Source of the DNA: Pedobacter metabolipauper
GTDB lineage: Bacteria; Bacteroidota; Bacteroidia; Sphingobacteriales; Sphingobacteriaceae
NCBI RefSeq assembly: GCF_004362715.1
Contig: NZ_SNYC01000004.1
Coordinates: 1,285,254-1,349,253 of the forward strand
Reading direction: 5' to 3'
Length of the DNA stretch: 64,000 nucleotides
Under the pieces are notes generated by a model. The model was not told the DNA's origin and did no database searches. It saw nothing but the letters and a program-made list of their open reading frames with translations. Every line of letters starts with the position of its first letter. The first letter of the stretch is position 1. This document shows positions 1 through 8,904 of the stretch, piece after piece. Position numbers and translations under genes: made by a program.

Positions 1-578
1 ACGCCCCATGGGGTATTGTCGCACTGGTAATCCCTGTGGTTAACTTTGCTGTTTAAAAGCTCCATTACCAGCACTACGTTGTGTTTTTCTGCAATGGGTA
101 ATACTTGCTTCAAACCTTCCACACAGTTGTTCCAGCCGGTTTCATTGTCTTTACCACGCTTACTGCCGCTAAAGCAGATCAGTTGCTTATAGCCTGCTGC
201 TGCAACTTTAGGGATCATCTCTGAGTAGTTCTTGATTAACGTGGCATGAAACTTCGTATCGTTCCATCCATCTTCCAGATTGATCTCGGCGCCATTACAA
301 AGCGAAGAATCCAGTCCATGTTTTTTTAAAGTAGGCCAGTCGTTAGGCCCAACAAGGTCAATCGCCTTGATCCCGATCTTCTTGGCCTCGATACACAGGG
401 TATCCAGGTCTACTCCTCCAAAACACCAGCGGCAAACCGAATGGTTGATGTTGCCTTTCAATGCATCAGATTTATAATCTGATAATGCAAAGGCTGGTAA
501 GGTTGCCGAAACGCCTAAAGCGGCAGTTCCGGTAACGATATTTTTCAGTGCAGTTCTTCTGCTTTGTCCTTTTTCCAT
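1..578 (-). CDS. Tat-exported sugar phosphate isomerase/epimerase-like TIM barrel, 3' end outside window
   Basis: The reading frame opens at an ATG at 578 and stays open to the window edge, giving about 192 residues of an incomplete protein. The N-terminus has a twin-arginine-like stretch (SRRTALKN) followed by a hydrophobic segment, so export in folded form is likely. The body has features of xylose-isomerase-like TIM barrels (AP endonuclease 2 superfamily, hydroxypyruvate-isomerase branch): an early SVCRWCFGG, KKIGIKAIDL, and VVLVMELLNSK, where the glutamate would bind metal. It starts 2 bp after the stop of the transporter gene, so it is the last visible gene of the operon. By context it acts on a 3-keto sugar or its enolic intermediate in the periplasm; that role is inference. 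Only the N-terminal two thirds can be judged. Confidence 0.8.
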   Translation of the reverse strand, partial: MEKGQSRRTALKNIVTGTAALGVSATLPAFALSDYKSDALKGNINHSVCRWCFGGVDLDTLCIEAKKIGIKAIDLVGPNDWPTLKKHGLDSSLCNGAEINLEDGWNDTKFHATLIKNYSEMIPKVAAAGYKQLICFSGSKRGKDNETGWNNCVEGLKQVLPIAEKHNVVLVMELLNSKVNHRDYQCDNTPWG

Positions 579-580
579 GG

Positions 581-1816
581 TTATGCCGGATCTACTTGTT
601 CAGTTTTTTTGTCTGTAAAGAATACGGTAAAGATCAGGAATACTACTGCTGCAATGCAGGCAGGAATTATCCAGGTCATTTTCCAGTCTATGGCACCGTC
701 TGCCGTTTTATAGGTATCTGTAATCCATCCTGCAACTTCAAAACCAATTAGCATACCCACACCATAGGTAGCCAGTGTGATCAGGCCCTGTGCCGCACTC
801 TTATACTTATCACCAGCTTTGCTGTTGGTATAAATTTGTCCGGATACAAAGAAGAAGTCATAGCAGATCCCGTGTAAAGCGATACCAATAATGATCATGA
901 AGCTCAATTCACCTGCGTTGCCATATGCAAACAGCAGGTATCTTACCGACCAGGCAAGCATACCCACGAGGATGGTTTTTTTGAAGCCGTATTTCTTAAA
1001 GAAGAACGGGATCAGTAACAGGAACAATGCTTCAGATACCTGTCCGATGGCCATTTTACCTGTCGGTTCTTCTACACCAATGCTGGATAGGAAAGGGTGC
1101 GCGTTTTGGTAATAAAAAGCAAGCGGGATACAGATCAGGATCGCTGATACAAAGAATACCGCAAAGTTTTTGTCCTTCAATAATTTTAAGGCATCCAGAC
1201 CCAGGATCTCACCAATTTTAACTTTTTCACCTGTTGCCCCTTTTGGCGGGGTTTTAGGAAGTGTAAAACTGAATAAGCCCAAAGCCAATGAAACAGCACC
1301 GCCCATTAAGAACGTGTTTTTCAATAGTCCTGATGACAACGCTTCCGGAGAATCCCAGATAAATACATAACTGATCAATAAGCCGGCAGCGATCCATCCG
1401 ATTGTTCCAAAGATCCGGATGTTGGCGAATTCCTTTTCAGGATCTTTCATCTGGTTAAAGGATACCGAGTTGACCAGGGCAAGTGTTGGCATAAATACAA
1501 TCATATAGCCCAGCACGTATGGGTAAAATACAGATACGTCTGTAGCGGTATACATTTGGTACATTAAAAGCGCACCGATCAGGTGCAGCACACCCAGGAT
1601 CTTTTCTGCATTAAAGAAACGGTCTGCAATTAAACCAATAATGAAAGGGGCAATGATTGCTCCCCAGGATTGGGTGGAAAATACGGCGGCAGACTGAGAG
1701 CCTGTTGCGGAAAGATTTTTATCCAGGAATGTTCCCAGTGTTACAAACCATGATCCCCAGATAAAAAATTCCAGGAACATCATGACAGAGAGTTTAATGC
1801 GGTTATTTATATTCAT
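581..1816 (-). CDS. MFS transporter, nucleoside:H+ symporter (NupG) family
   Basis: 411 residues with about 12 hydrophobic membrane segments. The opening SVMMFLEFFIWGSWFVTLG is typical of the NupG/Nuc_H_symport family, and GTIGWIAAG and GICYDFFFVSG also fit it. It is an inner-membrane proton-coupled permease. Family members import nucleosides, but in Bacteroidota they often sit in sugar-oxidation clusters. Here it lies between a DUF1080 lipoprotein gene and a TIM-barrel gene, so a small sugar derivative such as a keto-sugar is a more likely cargo; that is inference. The gap to the upstream gene is 29 bp and to the downstream start 2 bp, which supports co-transcription. Confidence 0.88.
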   Translation of the reverse strand: MNINNRIKLSVMMFLEFFIWGSWFVTLGTFLDKNLSATGSQSAAVFSTQSWGAIIAPFIIGLIADRFFNAEKILGVLHLIGALLMYQMYTATDVSVFYPYVLGYMIVFMPTLALVNSVSFNQMKDPEKEFANIRIFGTIGWIAAGLLISYVFIWDSPEALSSGLLKNTFLMGGAVSLALGLFSFTLPKTPPKGATGEKVKIGEILGLDALKLLKDKNFAVFFVSAILICIPLAFYYQNAHPFLSSIGVEEPTGKMAIGQVSEALFLLLIPFFFKKYGFKKTILVGMLAWSVRYLLFAYGNAGELSFMIIIGIALHGICYDFFFVSGQIYTNSKAGDKYKSAAQGLITLATYGVGMLIGFEVAGWITDTYKTADGAIDWKMTWIIPACIAAVVFLIFTVFFTDKKTEQVDPA

Positions 1817-1845
1817 ATTTGGTTGGTTTATTTTAAAGTTAATAA

Positions 1846-2544
1846 TTACAATTCTTTAATCATAATGTTACGGAACCAAACCTCATCGCCATGGTCCTGT
1901 AATGCAATCTTTCCAGTTTTATAGGTAGCAAAGCCATTCCATTTCGCAAACTTGCTTTGGTTTAAAAGGCTTTTCCAGTTCTCATCCCAAAGGGTGGTGG
2001 TTACAATACTAACGCCGTTTAGCTTCAATTCAAGGTTGCCGTTTTTTACGATGATCTCTGCGGTATTCCATTCGCCCAGTGGTTTTGCAACTTCAGAACT
2101 GCTTTTAATGATGTCATAAAGATCACCTGCTCTGTGCTTGGTGAACTTAGCATCCGGGTGCCCGTCATTGTCAATTACCTGCATTTCTAAACCAGTGCTG
2201 TATGTTGCACCATATTTAGCTTTATCTTCATGTACCAGGAAAATAATCCCGCTATTTGCCTTTGCAGATGCTTTCCAGTCTGCCTTAAAATGAAAATTGG
2301 TATATTCCTTATCCGTTACCAGGTCGCCTCCGCCGTCTCCGGTTACTGTAGGGTCCAGGTGAAAGGCACCATCTTCTACTTTCCATTTATTACCGGCAGT
2401 AGTTTTGCCGTAAGTGTGCCAGCCGGTTGTTGTTTTTCCGTCAGATAATTTCGTAAAGCCTTTAGTAGTGCCCGACTGGTTTTTTGTGCTGCTGCAGCTC
2501 ATAATTGTGGTTACGATCAGCGCAGCGAAAAGGTATTGTTTCAT
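1846..2544 (-). CDS. DUF1080 (3-keto-disaccharide hydrolase-like) lipoprotein
   Basis: 232 residues. The start MKQYLFAALIVTTIMSCSS ends in a lipobox (IMSC), so the mature protein is lipid-anchored at about Cys17. The rest is a single concanavalin-like beta-sandwich of the DUF1080 type, with GKTTTGWHTYG near the front, FHFKADWKASAKANSGIIF in the middle and WFRNIMIKEL at the end. Pfam names the family 3-keto-disaccharide hydrolase. Work on 3-keto-glycoside pathways supports a role in breaking bonds of C3-oxidised glycosides. Position between an exported Gfo/Idh/MocA enzyme and a transporter fits a periplasmic cleavage step. Substrate is unknown. Confidence 0.88.
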   Translation of the reverse strand: MKQYLFAALIVTTIMSCSSTKNQSGTTKGFTKLSDGKTTTGWHTYGKTTAGNKWKVEDGAFHLDPTVTGDGGGDLVTDKEYTNFHFKADWKASAKANSGIIFLVHEDKAKYGATYSTGLEMQVIDNDGHPDAKFTKHRAGDLYDIIKSSSEVAKPLGEWNTAEIIVKNGNLELKLNGVSIVTTTLWDENWKSLLNQSKFAKWNGFATYKTGKIALQDHGDEVWFRNIMIKEL

Positions 2545-2574
2545 GTTTATGTGTTAATGTGTGTTGTTTTAAGG

Positions 2575-4032
2575 TTATACGCCTAATGTCCACCCTTTAC
2601 GGTATTCACGTTTTACGAACTGGTTTACTTCATCAAGGTTGGTAACTTTCATGGCGTCATTATCCCATAGTAACTTCAGGTTACGTCCAGGGTAACTGAT
2701 CTTACCATCTGCAGCCTTGCGCTGTACATCCACACCTCTGATGGCCAGGTTGGCCATTAAAAGGGCTTCAGTTAACGGGCCTGCAATTTCAAACGGTGAG
2801 CTTACCTCATGTTTACCGTAACCGGCAATTGCAGCTTCTACCCATTGTTTGTAATGTCCGTCCGCACCCTTCGGTACACGTGCAAATTTTTCAGGTACTT
2901 TGATGTCTTTATTTTTGCTCAATGGCAATAAGCGGGGATTTGCACTGTAGGTGCTGGCCATCATTTTACCTTTGGTGCCGATAAACAGCGTTCCGTTTCC
3001 GCCGTCGCCAAAGGTTTCATTCGCAGCCAGCTCTTCCGGACGCTCCGGTTGTATACCACCGTCCATCCAGTGTACGATTACATCTCCCTTGGTCTTATTG
3101 GTTTTAGGGAATTTTAGGGTTACATGGCTTGATGGCGGACAGCTGTCCGGAAAGTATCCTCTTTTAAATTCGTCAACATAGACAGAGCCAACGCTGGCCT
3201 GTACTTCTGACGCATATTTTAAGTTTAATACACTAAACGGAGCCTCCAATAGGTGACAGCCCATATCGCCAAGTGCGCCGGTACCATAATCCCACCATCC
3301 GCGCCAGTTAAATGGAACCAGTTTGTTTACATAGTCCTTATATGGAGCAGTACCCAGCCACAGGTCCCAATCCAGATCAGCAGGAACCTGGGCCTTATTG
3401 GCAGACCATGGAATACCCTGAGGCCATACCGGACGGTCTGTCCATGCATAAACGGTATGTACATCACCAATCAATCCGGCATCGTACCATTCTTTCATCT
3501 GTCTTGGCCCATCATTCGATGCACCCTGGTTTCCCATTTGGGTAACCACCTTGTACTTTTTCGCAGCAGCTGTTAAAGCCCTTGCTTCATAAATATCGTG
3601 GGTTAATGGCTTTTGTACGTATACGTGTTTGCCAAGCTGCATGGCCGCAAGGGTCTGTACCGCATGGTTATGATCCGGGGTAGAAATGGAAACCGCATCG
3701 AAATTCTTTGATTCTTTATCAAATAATTCACGCCAGTCCCTGTAATATTTAGCTTTAGGGAATGCCTTTACACTGGCAGCTGCCCTGGAATCATGAACAT
3801 CGCACAGATAGGCAATGTCTGCTTTTCCGGAGTCGGCAAAAGCCTTAATGTCGGACTGGCCTTTTCCGCCGGCGCCAATTCCGGCAACGATCAGACGGTC
3901 ACTCGGGGCTAAAAATCCTTTACCACCCAGCACATGCCGGGGAACGATCATAAATGCAGTGGCTGCAATGGCAGTGGTCTTTAAAAAACTACGTCTTGAG
4001 GTCGGATCCTGATCTTTTTTTAGTTCTTCCAT
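2575..4032 (-). CDS. Tat-exported Gfo/Idh/MocA family oxidoreductase
   Basis: 485 residues. A twin-arginine signal (SRRSFLKTTAIAATAF) covers residues 13-35. The Rossmann domain follows with IVAGIGAGGKGQSD as dinucleotide-binding loop and the family motif VQKPLTHDIYEA (the EKP-type motif, here QKP). The C-terminal half is the alpha/beta oxidoreductase domain with GALGDMGCHLLEAPF, carrying the conserved D-x-G-x-H. Exported members such as GH109 keep NAD(P) tightly bound and recycle it during catalysis, so this enzyme may oxidise or reduce C3 of a glycoside in the periplasm. It lies 63 bp after the cytosolic TIM-barrel gene and 30 bp before the DUF1080 gene. Confidence 0.9.
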   Translation of the reverse strand: MEELKKDQDPTSRRSFLKTTAIAATAFMIVPRHVLGGKGFLAPSDRLIVAGIGAGGKGQSDIKAFADSGKADIAYLCDVHDSRAAASVKAFPKAKYYRDWRELFDKESKNFDAVSISTPDHNHAVQTLAAMQLGKHVYVQKPLTHDIYEARALTAAAKKYKVVTQMGNQGASNDGPRQMKEWYDAGLIGDVHTVYAWTDRPVWPQGIPWSANKAQVPADLDWDLWLGTAPYKDYVNKLVPFNWRGWWDYGTGALGDMGCHLLEAPFSVLNLKYASEVQASVGSVYVDEFKRGYFPDSCPPSSHVTLKFPKTNKTKGDVIVHWMDGGIQPERPEELAANETFGDGGNGTLFIGTKGKMMASTYSANPRLLPLSKNKDIKVPEKFARVPKGADGHYKQWVEAAIAGYGKHEVSSPFEIAGPLTEALLMANLAIRGVDVQRKAADGKISYPGRNLKLLWDNDAMKVTNLDEVNQFVKREYRKGWTLGV

Positions 4033-4095
4033 GGCTTAATTTGTGGTTAGGTGATTGTTTGTTTTTTAAGCGGTATGTTATATTGCTGGTTCTAA

Positions 4096-5148
4096 TTATA
4101 ATCCTAAGATCTTATTGTTAAAGTCGTCATCTCCGCCAGAAGCGGCAAAGTCATCAAATGCCTTTGAGGTTACTTCAATGATGTTCTTTTTGATAAATTC
4201 TGCACCTTCACGGGCACCAACCTGTGCATCCTTAATGCAGCATTCCCATTCCATTACTGCCCATCCCTGAAAATCGTATTGGGCAAGCTTGCTGAAAATG
4301 GTCTTAAAATCTACCTGGCCATCACCCGGAGAACGGTATCTGCCGGCACGGTTTGCCCAGCTCTGGTAACCACCAAAGGTTCCCTGCCTGCCGGTTGGGT
4401 TAAACTCTGAATCTTTAACATGGAAGGCTTTGATGCGTTCGTGGTAAAAATCAATATACTGGATGTAATCCAGTTGCTGCAATACAAAATGTGATGGATC
4501 ATATAATAAGCATGCACGCGGATGGTTGTTCACTTTTTCAAGGAACATCTCATAAGTGATGCCGTCAAACAGGTCTTCGCCGGGATGGATCTCATAACAA
4601 ACGTCTACGCCGCAGGCATCAAATTCATTCAATATCGGCATCCACCGTTTAGCAAGTTCCGTAAAGCCTGCGTCTACCAGTCCCTCCGGACGCTGCGGCC
4701 AGGGATGGAACATGTGCCATAATAATGATCCGCTAAATGTAGCGTGTGCATTTAAGCCCAGGTTCTGGGATGCCTTAGCGGCATATTTCAATTGCTGAAC
4801 GGCCCATTCTGTTCTTGCCTTTGGATTGTTCTTGTACTGATCCGGGGCAAAAGCGTCAAAAGCCAGGTCATATGCCGGGTTAACGGCAACCAGCTGGCCT
4901 TGTAAGTGGGTAGACAATTCAGTGATCTCTAATCCGTAAGATCTCACTTTTCCGGTTAGCTCATCGGCATAGGTCTTGCTTTCAGCAGCCTTTTGCAGGT
5001 CAATGAACCTGTTGTCTAATGTAGGCATCTGGATTCCTTTGAAACCCAGGCCTGCAGCCCATTCGCAAATGGCATCCAGTGAATTAAACGGGGCTTCGTC
5101 TCCAATAAATTGGGCTAAAAAAACTGCGGGTCCTTTAATTGTTGTCAT
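4096..5148 (-). CDS. Sugar phosphate isomerase/epimerase (TIM barrel), cytosolic
   Basis: 350 residues without a signal peptide, so cytosolic. It belongs to the xylose-isomerase-like TIM-barrel superfamily. Metal-ligand candidates include the glutamate in VDVCYEIHPGEDLFDG, DPSHFVLQQLDY, AFHVKDSEF and the glutamate near the end in GWAVMEWECC. Homologues include sugar isomerases and C-glycoside/3-keto-glycoside lyases. The start lies 5 bp after the stop of the preceding Gfo/Idh/MocA gene, so the two are probably translated together and act on the same substrate. Exact reaction unknown; isomerisation or beta-elimination of a 3-keto sugar is the best guess. Confidence 0.88.
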   Translation of the reverse strand: MTTIKGPAVFLAQFIGDEAPFNSLDAICEWAAGLGFKGIQMPTLDNRFIDLQKAAESKTYADELTGKVRSYGLEITELSTHLQGQLVAVNPAYDLAFDAFAPDQYKNNPKARTEWAVQQLKYAAKASQNLGLNAHATFSGSLLWHMFHPWPQRPEGLVDAGFTELAKRWMPILNEFDACGVDVCYEIHPGEDLFDGITYEMFLEKVNNHPRACLLYDPSHFVLQQLDYIQYIDFYHERIKAFHVKDSEFNPTGRQGTFGGYQSWANRAGRYRSPGDGQVDFKTIFSKLAQYDFQGWAVMEWECCIKDAQVGAREGAEFIKKNIIEVTSKAFDDFAASGGDDDFNNKILGL

Positions 5149-5153
5149 GCTGA

Positions 5154-6311
5154 TTATAGGTTAAAATCAAACCATTTCTGATCCGACTGGCTTGAAGCCA
5201 CTACGTTTTCAATAAAAGCCATTCCACGAACACCATCTTCCACTCTTGGAAAATCAAGCATGGCTTCGGTAGGGGTGGTACCTTCAATTTTAGCAGATAC
5301 TGTGGAGGTAAAGTTACGGTAGATGTTTGCAAATGCTTCAAGGTATCCTTCCGGATGGCCTCCCGGTACACGGGTGTTGTGCTTTGCCAGGTCGGATAGG
5401 TAAGCCTGTCCGGCACGGTAAACCTGTGCAGGGGCATCTAGCCATTTAACCAGCAAGGTATTTGGCTCCATCTGGTGCCATTCCAAGCCGCCTTTTTCTC
5501 CGTATATTTTAATTTTTAAGGCATTCTCTTCACCTGCGGCAATCTGCGAGGCGATCAATACACCGTTTGAACCGTTATCGAATTTCAGCAACACGTTTCC
5601 GTCGTCATCCAATCCTCTTCCCGGAACCACAATATTCAGGTCGGCACAAAGTTTAGTGATCTTTAATCCGGATATGTACTCTGCCAGCTGTGCAGCATGT
5701 GTACCGATATCGCCCATGCAGCCGCTTTTGCCACTTTTTGATGGATCTGTGCGCCATGCAGCACCAGCATTTCCTTCCCGCTCGGTAAGGGTGCTCAACC
5801 ATCCCTGCGGATACTCGACAATTACCTTTCTAATGGCGCCGAATTTTCCTTCTTTGACCATCTCCCTGGCTTGTTTTACCATCGGATAGCCGGAGTAGGT
5901 ATGTGTTAAGCATAAGATCAGGCCGGTTTCTTCTACCTTTTGCTGTAATTGTTTGGCTTCATCAAGAGACAAGGCGATTGGTTTTTCTATGACCACGTTA
6001 AAGCCATGATCAAGGGCCATCATTGCCGGGGCAAAGTGTGCAAAGTTAGGGGTAACAATGGTTATAAAGTCGATGCGCTGATCAGCAGGCAATTCACTTT
6101 CCTTACGGATCATGTCTTCATAATTTTCGTAGGTCCTGTCTTCAGGAAGGAACAGCATTTTGCCTGATTCCCTGGCTACTTCAGGATTTACGCTAAGTGC
6201 ACCGCAGCAGAATTCTACTTGTCCGTCGATATTTGCTGCAATCCGGTGAACGGCTCCGATAAATGCATCTTTACCGCCACCAATCATACCCATTCTAATC
6301 TTTCTGGTCAT
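5154..6311 (-). CDS. Gfo/Idh/MocA family oxidoreductase, cytosolic
   Basis: 385 residues, no signal peptide. The N-terminal Rossmann fold begins with RMGMIGGGKDAFIGAVHR, and the family motif VVIEKPIALSLDEAKQL gives the EKP lysine. The second domain includes SGCMGDIGTHAAQLAEYI, with the D-x-G-T-H histidine. It is an NAD(P)-dependent sugar dehydrogenase or reductase. It is the first gene of the downstream block, about 200 bp after the GMC gene and beyond a strong hairpin, so it probably has its own promoter in that gap. Its pairing with the cytosolic TIM-barrel gene mirrors the exported pair further on. A likely role is reducing 3-keto-glucose or a related sugar after uptake (inference). Confidence 0.9.
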   Translation of the reverse strand: MTRKIRMGMIGGGKDAFIGAVHRIAANIDGQVEFCCGALSVNPEVARESGKMLFLPEDRTYENYEDMIRKESELPADQRIDFITIVTPNFAHFAPAMMALDHGFNVVIEKPIALSLDEAKQLQQKVEETGLILCLTHTYSGYPMVKQAREMVKEGKFGAIRKVIVEYPQGWLSTLTEREGNAGAAWRTDPSKSGKSGCMGDIGTHAAQLAEYISGLKITKLCADLNIVVPGRGLDDDGNVLLKFDNGSNGVLIASQIAAGEENALKIKIYGEKGGLEWHQMEPNTLLVKWLDAPAQVYRAGQAYLSDLAKHNTRVPGGHPEGYLEAFANIYRNFTSTVSAKIEGTTPTEAMLDFPRVEDGVRGMAFIENVVASSQSDQKWFDFNL

Positions 6312-6446
6312 TCTTTAAATTTTTTAATCCCATCATGATCTGCAGAAAATACTGCCGCATCCTCATGATGTCTGTTGTTATTTGTGTGTTAATCGTTTAT
6401 TTCCGTGGTTTTATATATCATAAAACCTTCGAGGTTTTAAATGTAT

Positions 6447-6504
6447 AAAACTATAATGAGCTTATCAACTATTGTTTTTTAGTTAATAAGCTCATTATAG
6501 TTTT
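6447..6504 (-). terminator. Long perfect hairpin after the GMC gene, likely bidirectional terminator
   Basis: A 19-bp perfect inverted repeat (6447-6465 with 6486-6504) is extended by four more pairs after one mismatch and has a 10-nt loop. In the minus direction it starts 6 bp after the GMC stop codon at 6511 and ends in four T. A second small hairpin (6421-6428 with 6432-6439, loop TCG) follows. The pair splits the cluster into an oxidase block (sub3 + GMC) and the block from 6311 downward. Partial read-through is possible. Confidence 0.75.
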
Positions 6505-6510
6505 TTGGAT

Positions 6511-8217
6511 CTAAAGATTACCTGCTTTTAATTCCTTTACAGCGAAGTCACATGCCCTGGCTGTTAAAGCCATATAGGTTAATGATGGATTTTGACAGGC
6601 TGCAGAAGTCATGCAGGAACCGTCTGTAACAAAAACGTTCTTAACTTCATGCATCTGGTTCCATTTGTTCAGTACAGATGTTTTAGGGTCCAGTCCCATA
6701 CGGGCAGTTCCCATTTCATGGATTGCCATACCCGGAATAGATCCGTTATCGTACGTTTTAACATCTTTGATGCCTGATGCTTCCAGCATTTCTGCTGCAT
6801 CATCCATCATATCTATACGCATTTTCCGTTCATTGTCCTTAAACTCACAATCAATGGCCAGTACAGGTTGTCCCCATTTGTCTTTCTTTGATTTATCAAT
6901 ATAGACACGGTTTTCATGGTATGGCAGGGATTCTCCGAAACCTCCAAGACCCATCGTCCATGCGCCGGGTACAGTCATCAGATCTTTAAAGTCGCCGCCA
7001 AAAGCAAGCTCGGCAACTTCAGAATGCCAGTTACCGCGACTAGCACCACCCTGGTAGCCGAAACCCCTTACATAATCACGTTTTTTATCGTTGCCCATAT
7101 TCTGGTACCTCGGAACATAAATTCCATTGGCCCGTTTACCATAAGTGTATTTATCATCAAAACCTTCTGCTCTTCCGGATGCACCGCAACGGAAATGGTG
7201 GTCCATCAGGTTATGACCCAGCTCACCGCTTCCATTACCCAATCCATCAGGAAATTCTTCCGATGTAGAGTTTAACAACAGGAAGGTAGAACCCAATGTA
7301 GATCCGTTTACGAATACGATCTTTGCATAGTACTCGATACTTTCCTTAGTCTCCGAATCAATCACCACTACACCTTTTGCTTTTTGGGTCTCTTTATCAT
7401 AAATGATCGTATTAACCAGTGAATACGGACGAAGGGTTAAGTTTCCTGTAGCCACGGCAGCGGGAAGGGTAGATGATTGCGTACTGAAATAGGCGCCAAA
7501 AGGACAGCCTCTGCTGCAGAGGTTCCGGTATTGGCACTGGCCCCTGCCACCATGGGGAACGGTTAGATTGGCTACGCGGCCAATGGTCATGATCCGTTCC
7601 TTTTTCCATTTATCCTCAATGCGCTTTTTAACATCTTTCTCTACACAGTTCATATCCATGGGTGGTAAGAACTGTCCGTCTGGCAATGCCGGCCAGTTTT
7701 CAGCCTGACCGCTAATCCCGGCAAACTTCTCTACGTAATCGTACCATGCTGAAAGGTCCTTATAACGAATTGGCCAGTCTACACCATGGCCATCTTTTGC
7801 ATTGTCTTCAAAATTAAGGTCGCTGAACCGGTAACTCTGGCGGCCCCACATGAGTGACTTACCACCTACATGAAAACCCCGGTACCAGTCAAAACGCTTT
7901 ACCTCGGTATATGGGCACTCTTTATCGTCTACCCAAAAGCTTTCGTTAAATTCAGTATACGGATAGTCCCTGATTTGAACGGGGTGGGTTGCTTTCTGGG
8001 CTTCCGTGATTTTGCCCCTGTGTTCAAACTCCCATGGCTTTTTCATGGCCGTGGTATAATCTTTTAAATGTTCAATGTTTCTTCCTCTTTCAAGCAATAA
8101 AACTTTGAGTCCTTTTTCTGTTAATTCTTTTGCAGCCCATCCGCCGCTTATTCCTGATCCTACAACAATAGCATCGTAGGTATTATTAGCTACCGCTTTC
8201 GTATTTAAATTGCTCAT
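6511..8217 (-). CDS. GMC family FAD oxidoreductase (gluconate/glucose dehydrogenase-type catalytic subunit)
   Basis: 568 residues. The FAD-binding loop VVGSGISGGWAAKELTEKG is at residues 18-36. The C-terminal GMC_oxred_C region has the catalytic histidine in MAIHEMGTARMG and the partner asparagine in ACQNPSLTYMALT. Three cysteines in GQCQYRNLCSRGCPFG (about residues 230-245) resemble the cysteine group that binds an iron-sulphur cluster in gluconate- and FAD-glucose-dehydrogenase catalytic subunits. There is no export signal; such subunits travel with their Tat-bearing small subunit, encoded 18 bp upstream. The enzyme would oxidise a sugar in the periplasm and pass electrons to a cytochrome not seen here. 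In this cluster C3 oxidation of glycosides is the likely reaction. Confidence 0.92.
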   Translation of the reverse strand: MSNLNTKAVANNTYDAIVVGSGISGGWAAKELTEKGLKVLLLERGRNIEHLKDYTTAMKKPWEFEHRGKITEAQKATHPVQIRDYPYTEFNESFWVDDKECPYTEVKRFDWYRGFHVGGKSLMWGRQSYRFSDLNFEDNAKDGHGVDWPIRYKDLSAWYDYVEKFAGISGQAENWPALPDGQFLPPMDMNCVEKDVKKRIEDKWKKERIMTIGRVANLTVPHGGRGQCQYRNLCSRGCPFGAYFSTQSSTLPAAVATGNLTLRPYSLVNTIIYDKETQKAKGVVVIDSETKESIEYYAKIVFVNGSTLGSTFLLLNSTSEEFPDGLGNGSGELGHNLMDHHFRCGASGRAEGFDDKYTYGKRANGIYVPRYQNMGNDKKRDYVRGFGYQGGASRGNWHSEVAELAFGGDFKDLMTVPGAWTMGLGGFGESLPYHENRVYIDKSKKDKWGQPVLAIDCEFKDNERKMRIDMMDDAAEMLEASGIKDVKTYDNGSIPGMAIHEMGTARMGLDPKTSVLNKWNQMHEVKNVFVTDGSCMTSAACQNPSLTYMALTARACDFAVKELKAGNL

Positions 8218-8235
8218 TTTAATTGAATAGAAGGT

Positions 8236-8904
8236 TTATGACCAAACTTTTTGACCTGGTTTCAAGTCTGTGCAACCGTCGTAACGGCCTGGGATCTCCA
8301 CAAAAGCCATGGCTTTTGTGGCACCGATTTCTGAGGTAAAGTACCCCAGGATGGTTAAGTCCCGTATGATCGGAAAGAACCTTGGAAGGGTTTGTTTCGG
8401 TGCTTTTGGAGACATGGAATTGGCAAGGCCGTCTTTTTCAGATTTCTTGCTGATGTCGTTTTCCTGCTCTACACGTTTGCGTTCCAGGTCATCATTCTCT
8501 ACTTTTAGATCAGCGAGGGTTTTTTCCCGCAGTTCATCCATGATCTGCTTGTGCTGATCAGGGGAAAGTTCAAGAAAAGCTTTGCTGAATTTATCCTTTG
8601 ATTGCTTTTCCAGATCTTCCAATCCCTTTACAAAGGCTTTTTGTGCATCTGCAGGATAACAATCTTTGATCATTAACGCGATAAAAGGTCCTACTCCTGC
8701 GGCTTTTGCTCCAGGGGTACTTGTAGTTGGGATAATCAGGTCTGCAACCCCGGTAATCAGTAAAAGCTGATTTTCTGTGAATAAGCTACCGCTGGCTGGT
8801 GTAGATGGTGAATTGCAACTATCGAGGAATACTCCGATCGTAGTTGCAGATAATGCGCCTCCCATTAAAAAGGCCATATTCTTCACTGCTGCTCTTCTGT
8901 CCAT
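8236..8904 (-). CDS. Gluconate 2-dehydrogenase subunit 3 family protein (Tat-exported partner of GMC enzyme)
   Basis: 222 residues. MDRRAAVKNMAFLMGG at the start is a twin-arginine-type signal, followed by a short hydrophobic stretch and a cysteine. ENQLLLITGVADLIIPTT and GVGPFIALMIKDCYPADAQKAF are typical of Gluconate_2-dh3 (Pfam PF13618). The middle (about 115-165) is highly charged and probably helical. The family is the small, structural subunit that escorts the FAD subunit through the Tat system. It is the first gene of the whole cluster, with the promoter expected in the divergent gap above 8904. Confidence 0.88.
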   Translation of the reverse strand: MDRRAAVKNMAFLMGGALSATTIGVFLDSCNSPSTPASGSLFTENQLLLITGVADLIIPTTSTPGAKAAGVGPFIALMIKDCYPADAQKAFVKGLEDLEKQSKDKFSKAFLELSPDQHKQIMDELREKTLADLKVENDDLERKRVEQENDISKKSEKDGLANSMSPKAPKQTLPRFFPIIRDLTILGYFTSEIGATKAMAFVEIPGRYDGCTDLKPGQKVWS

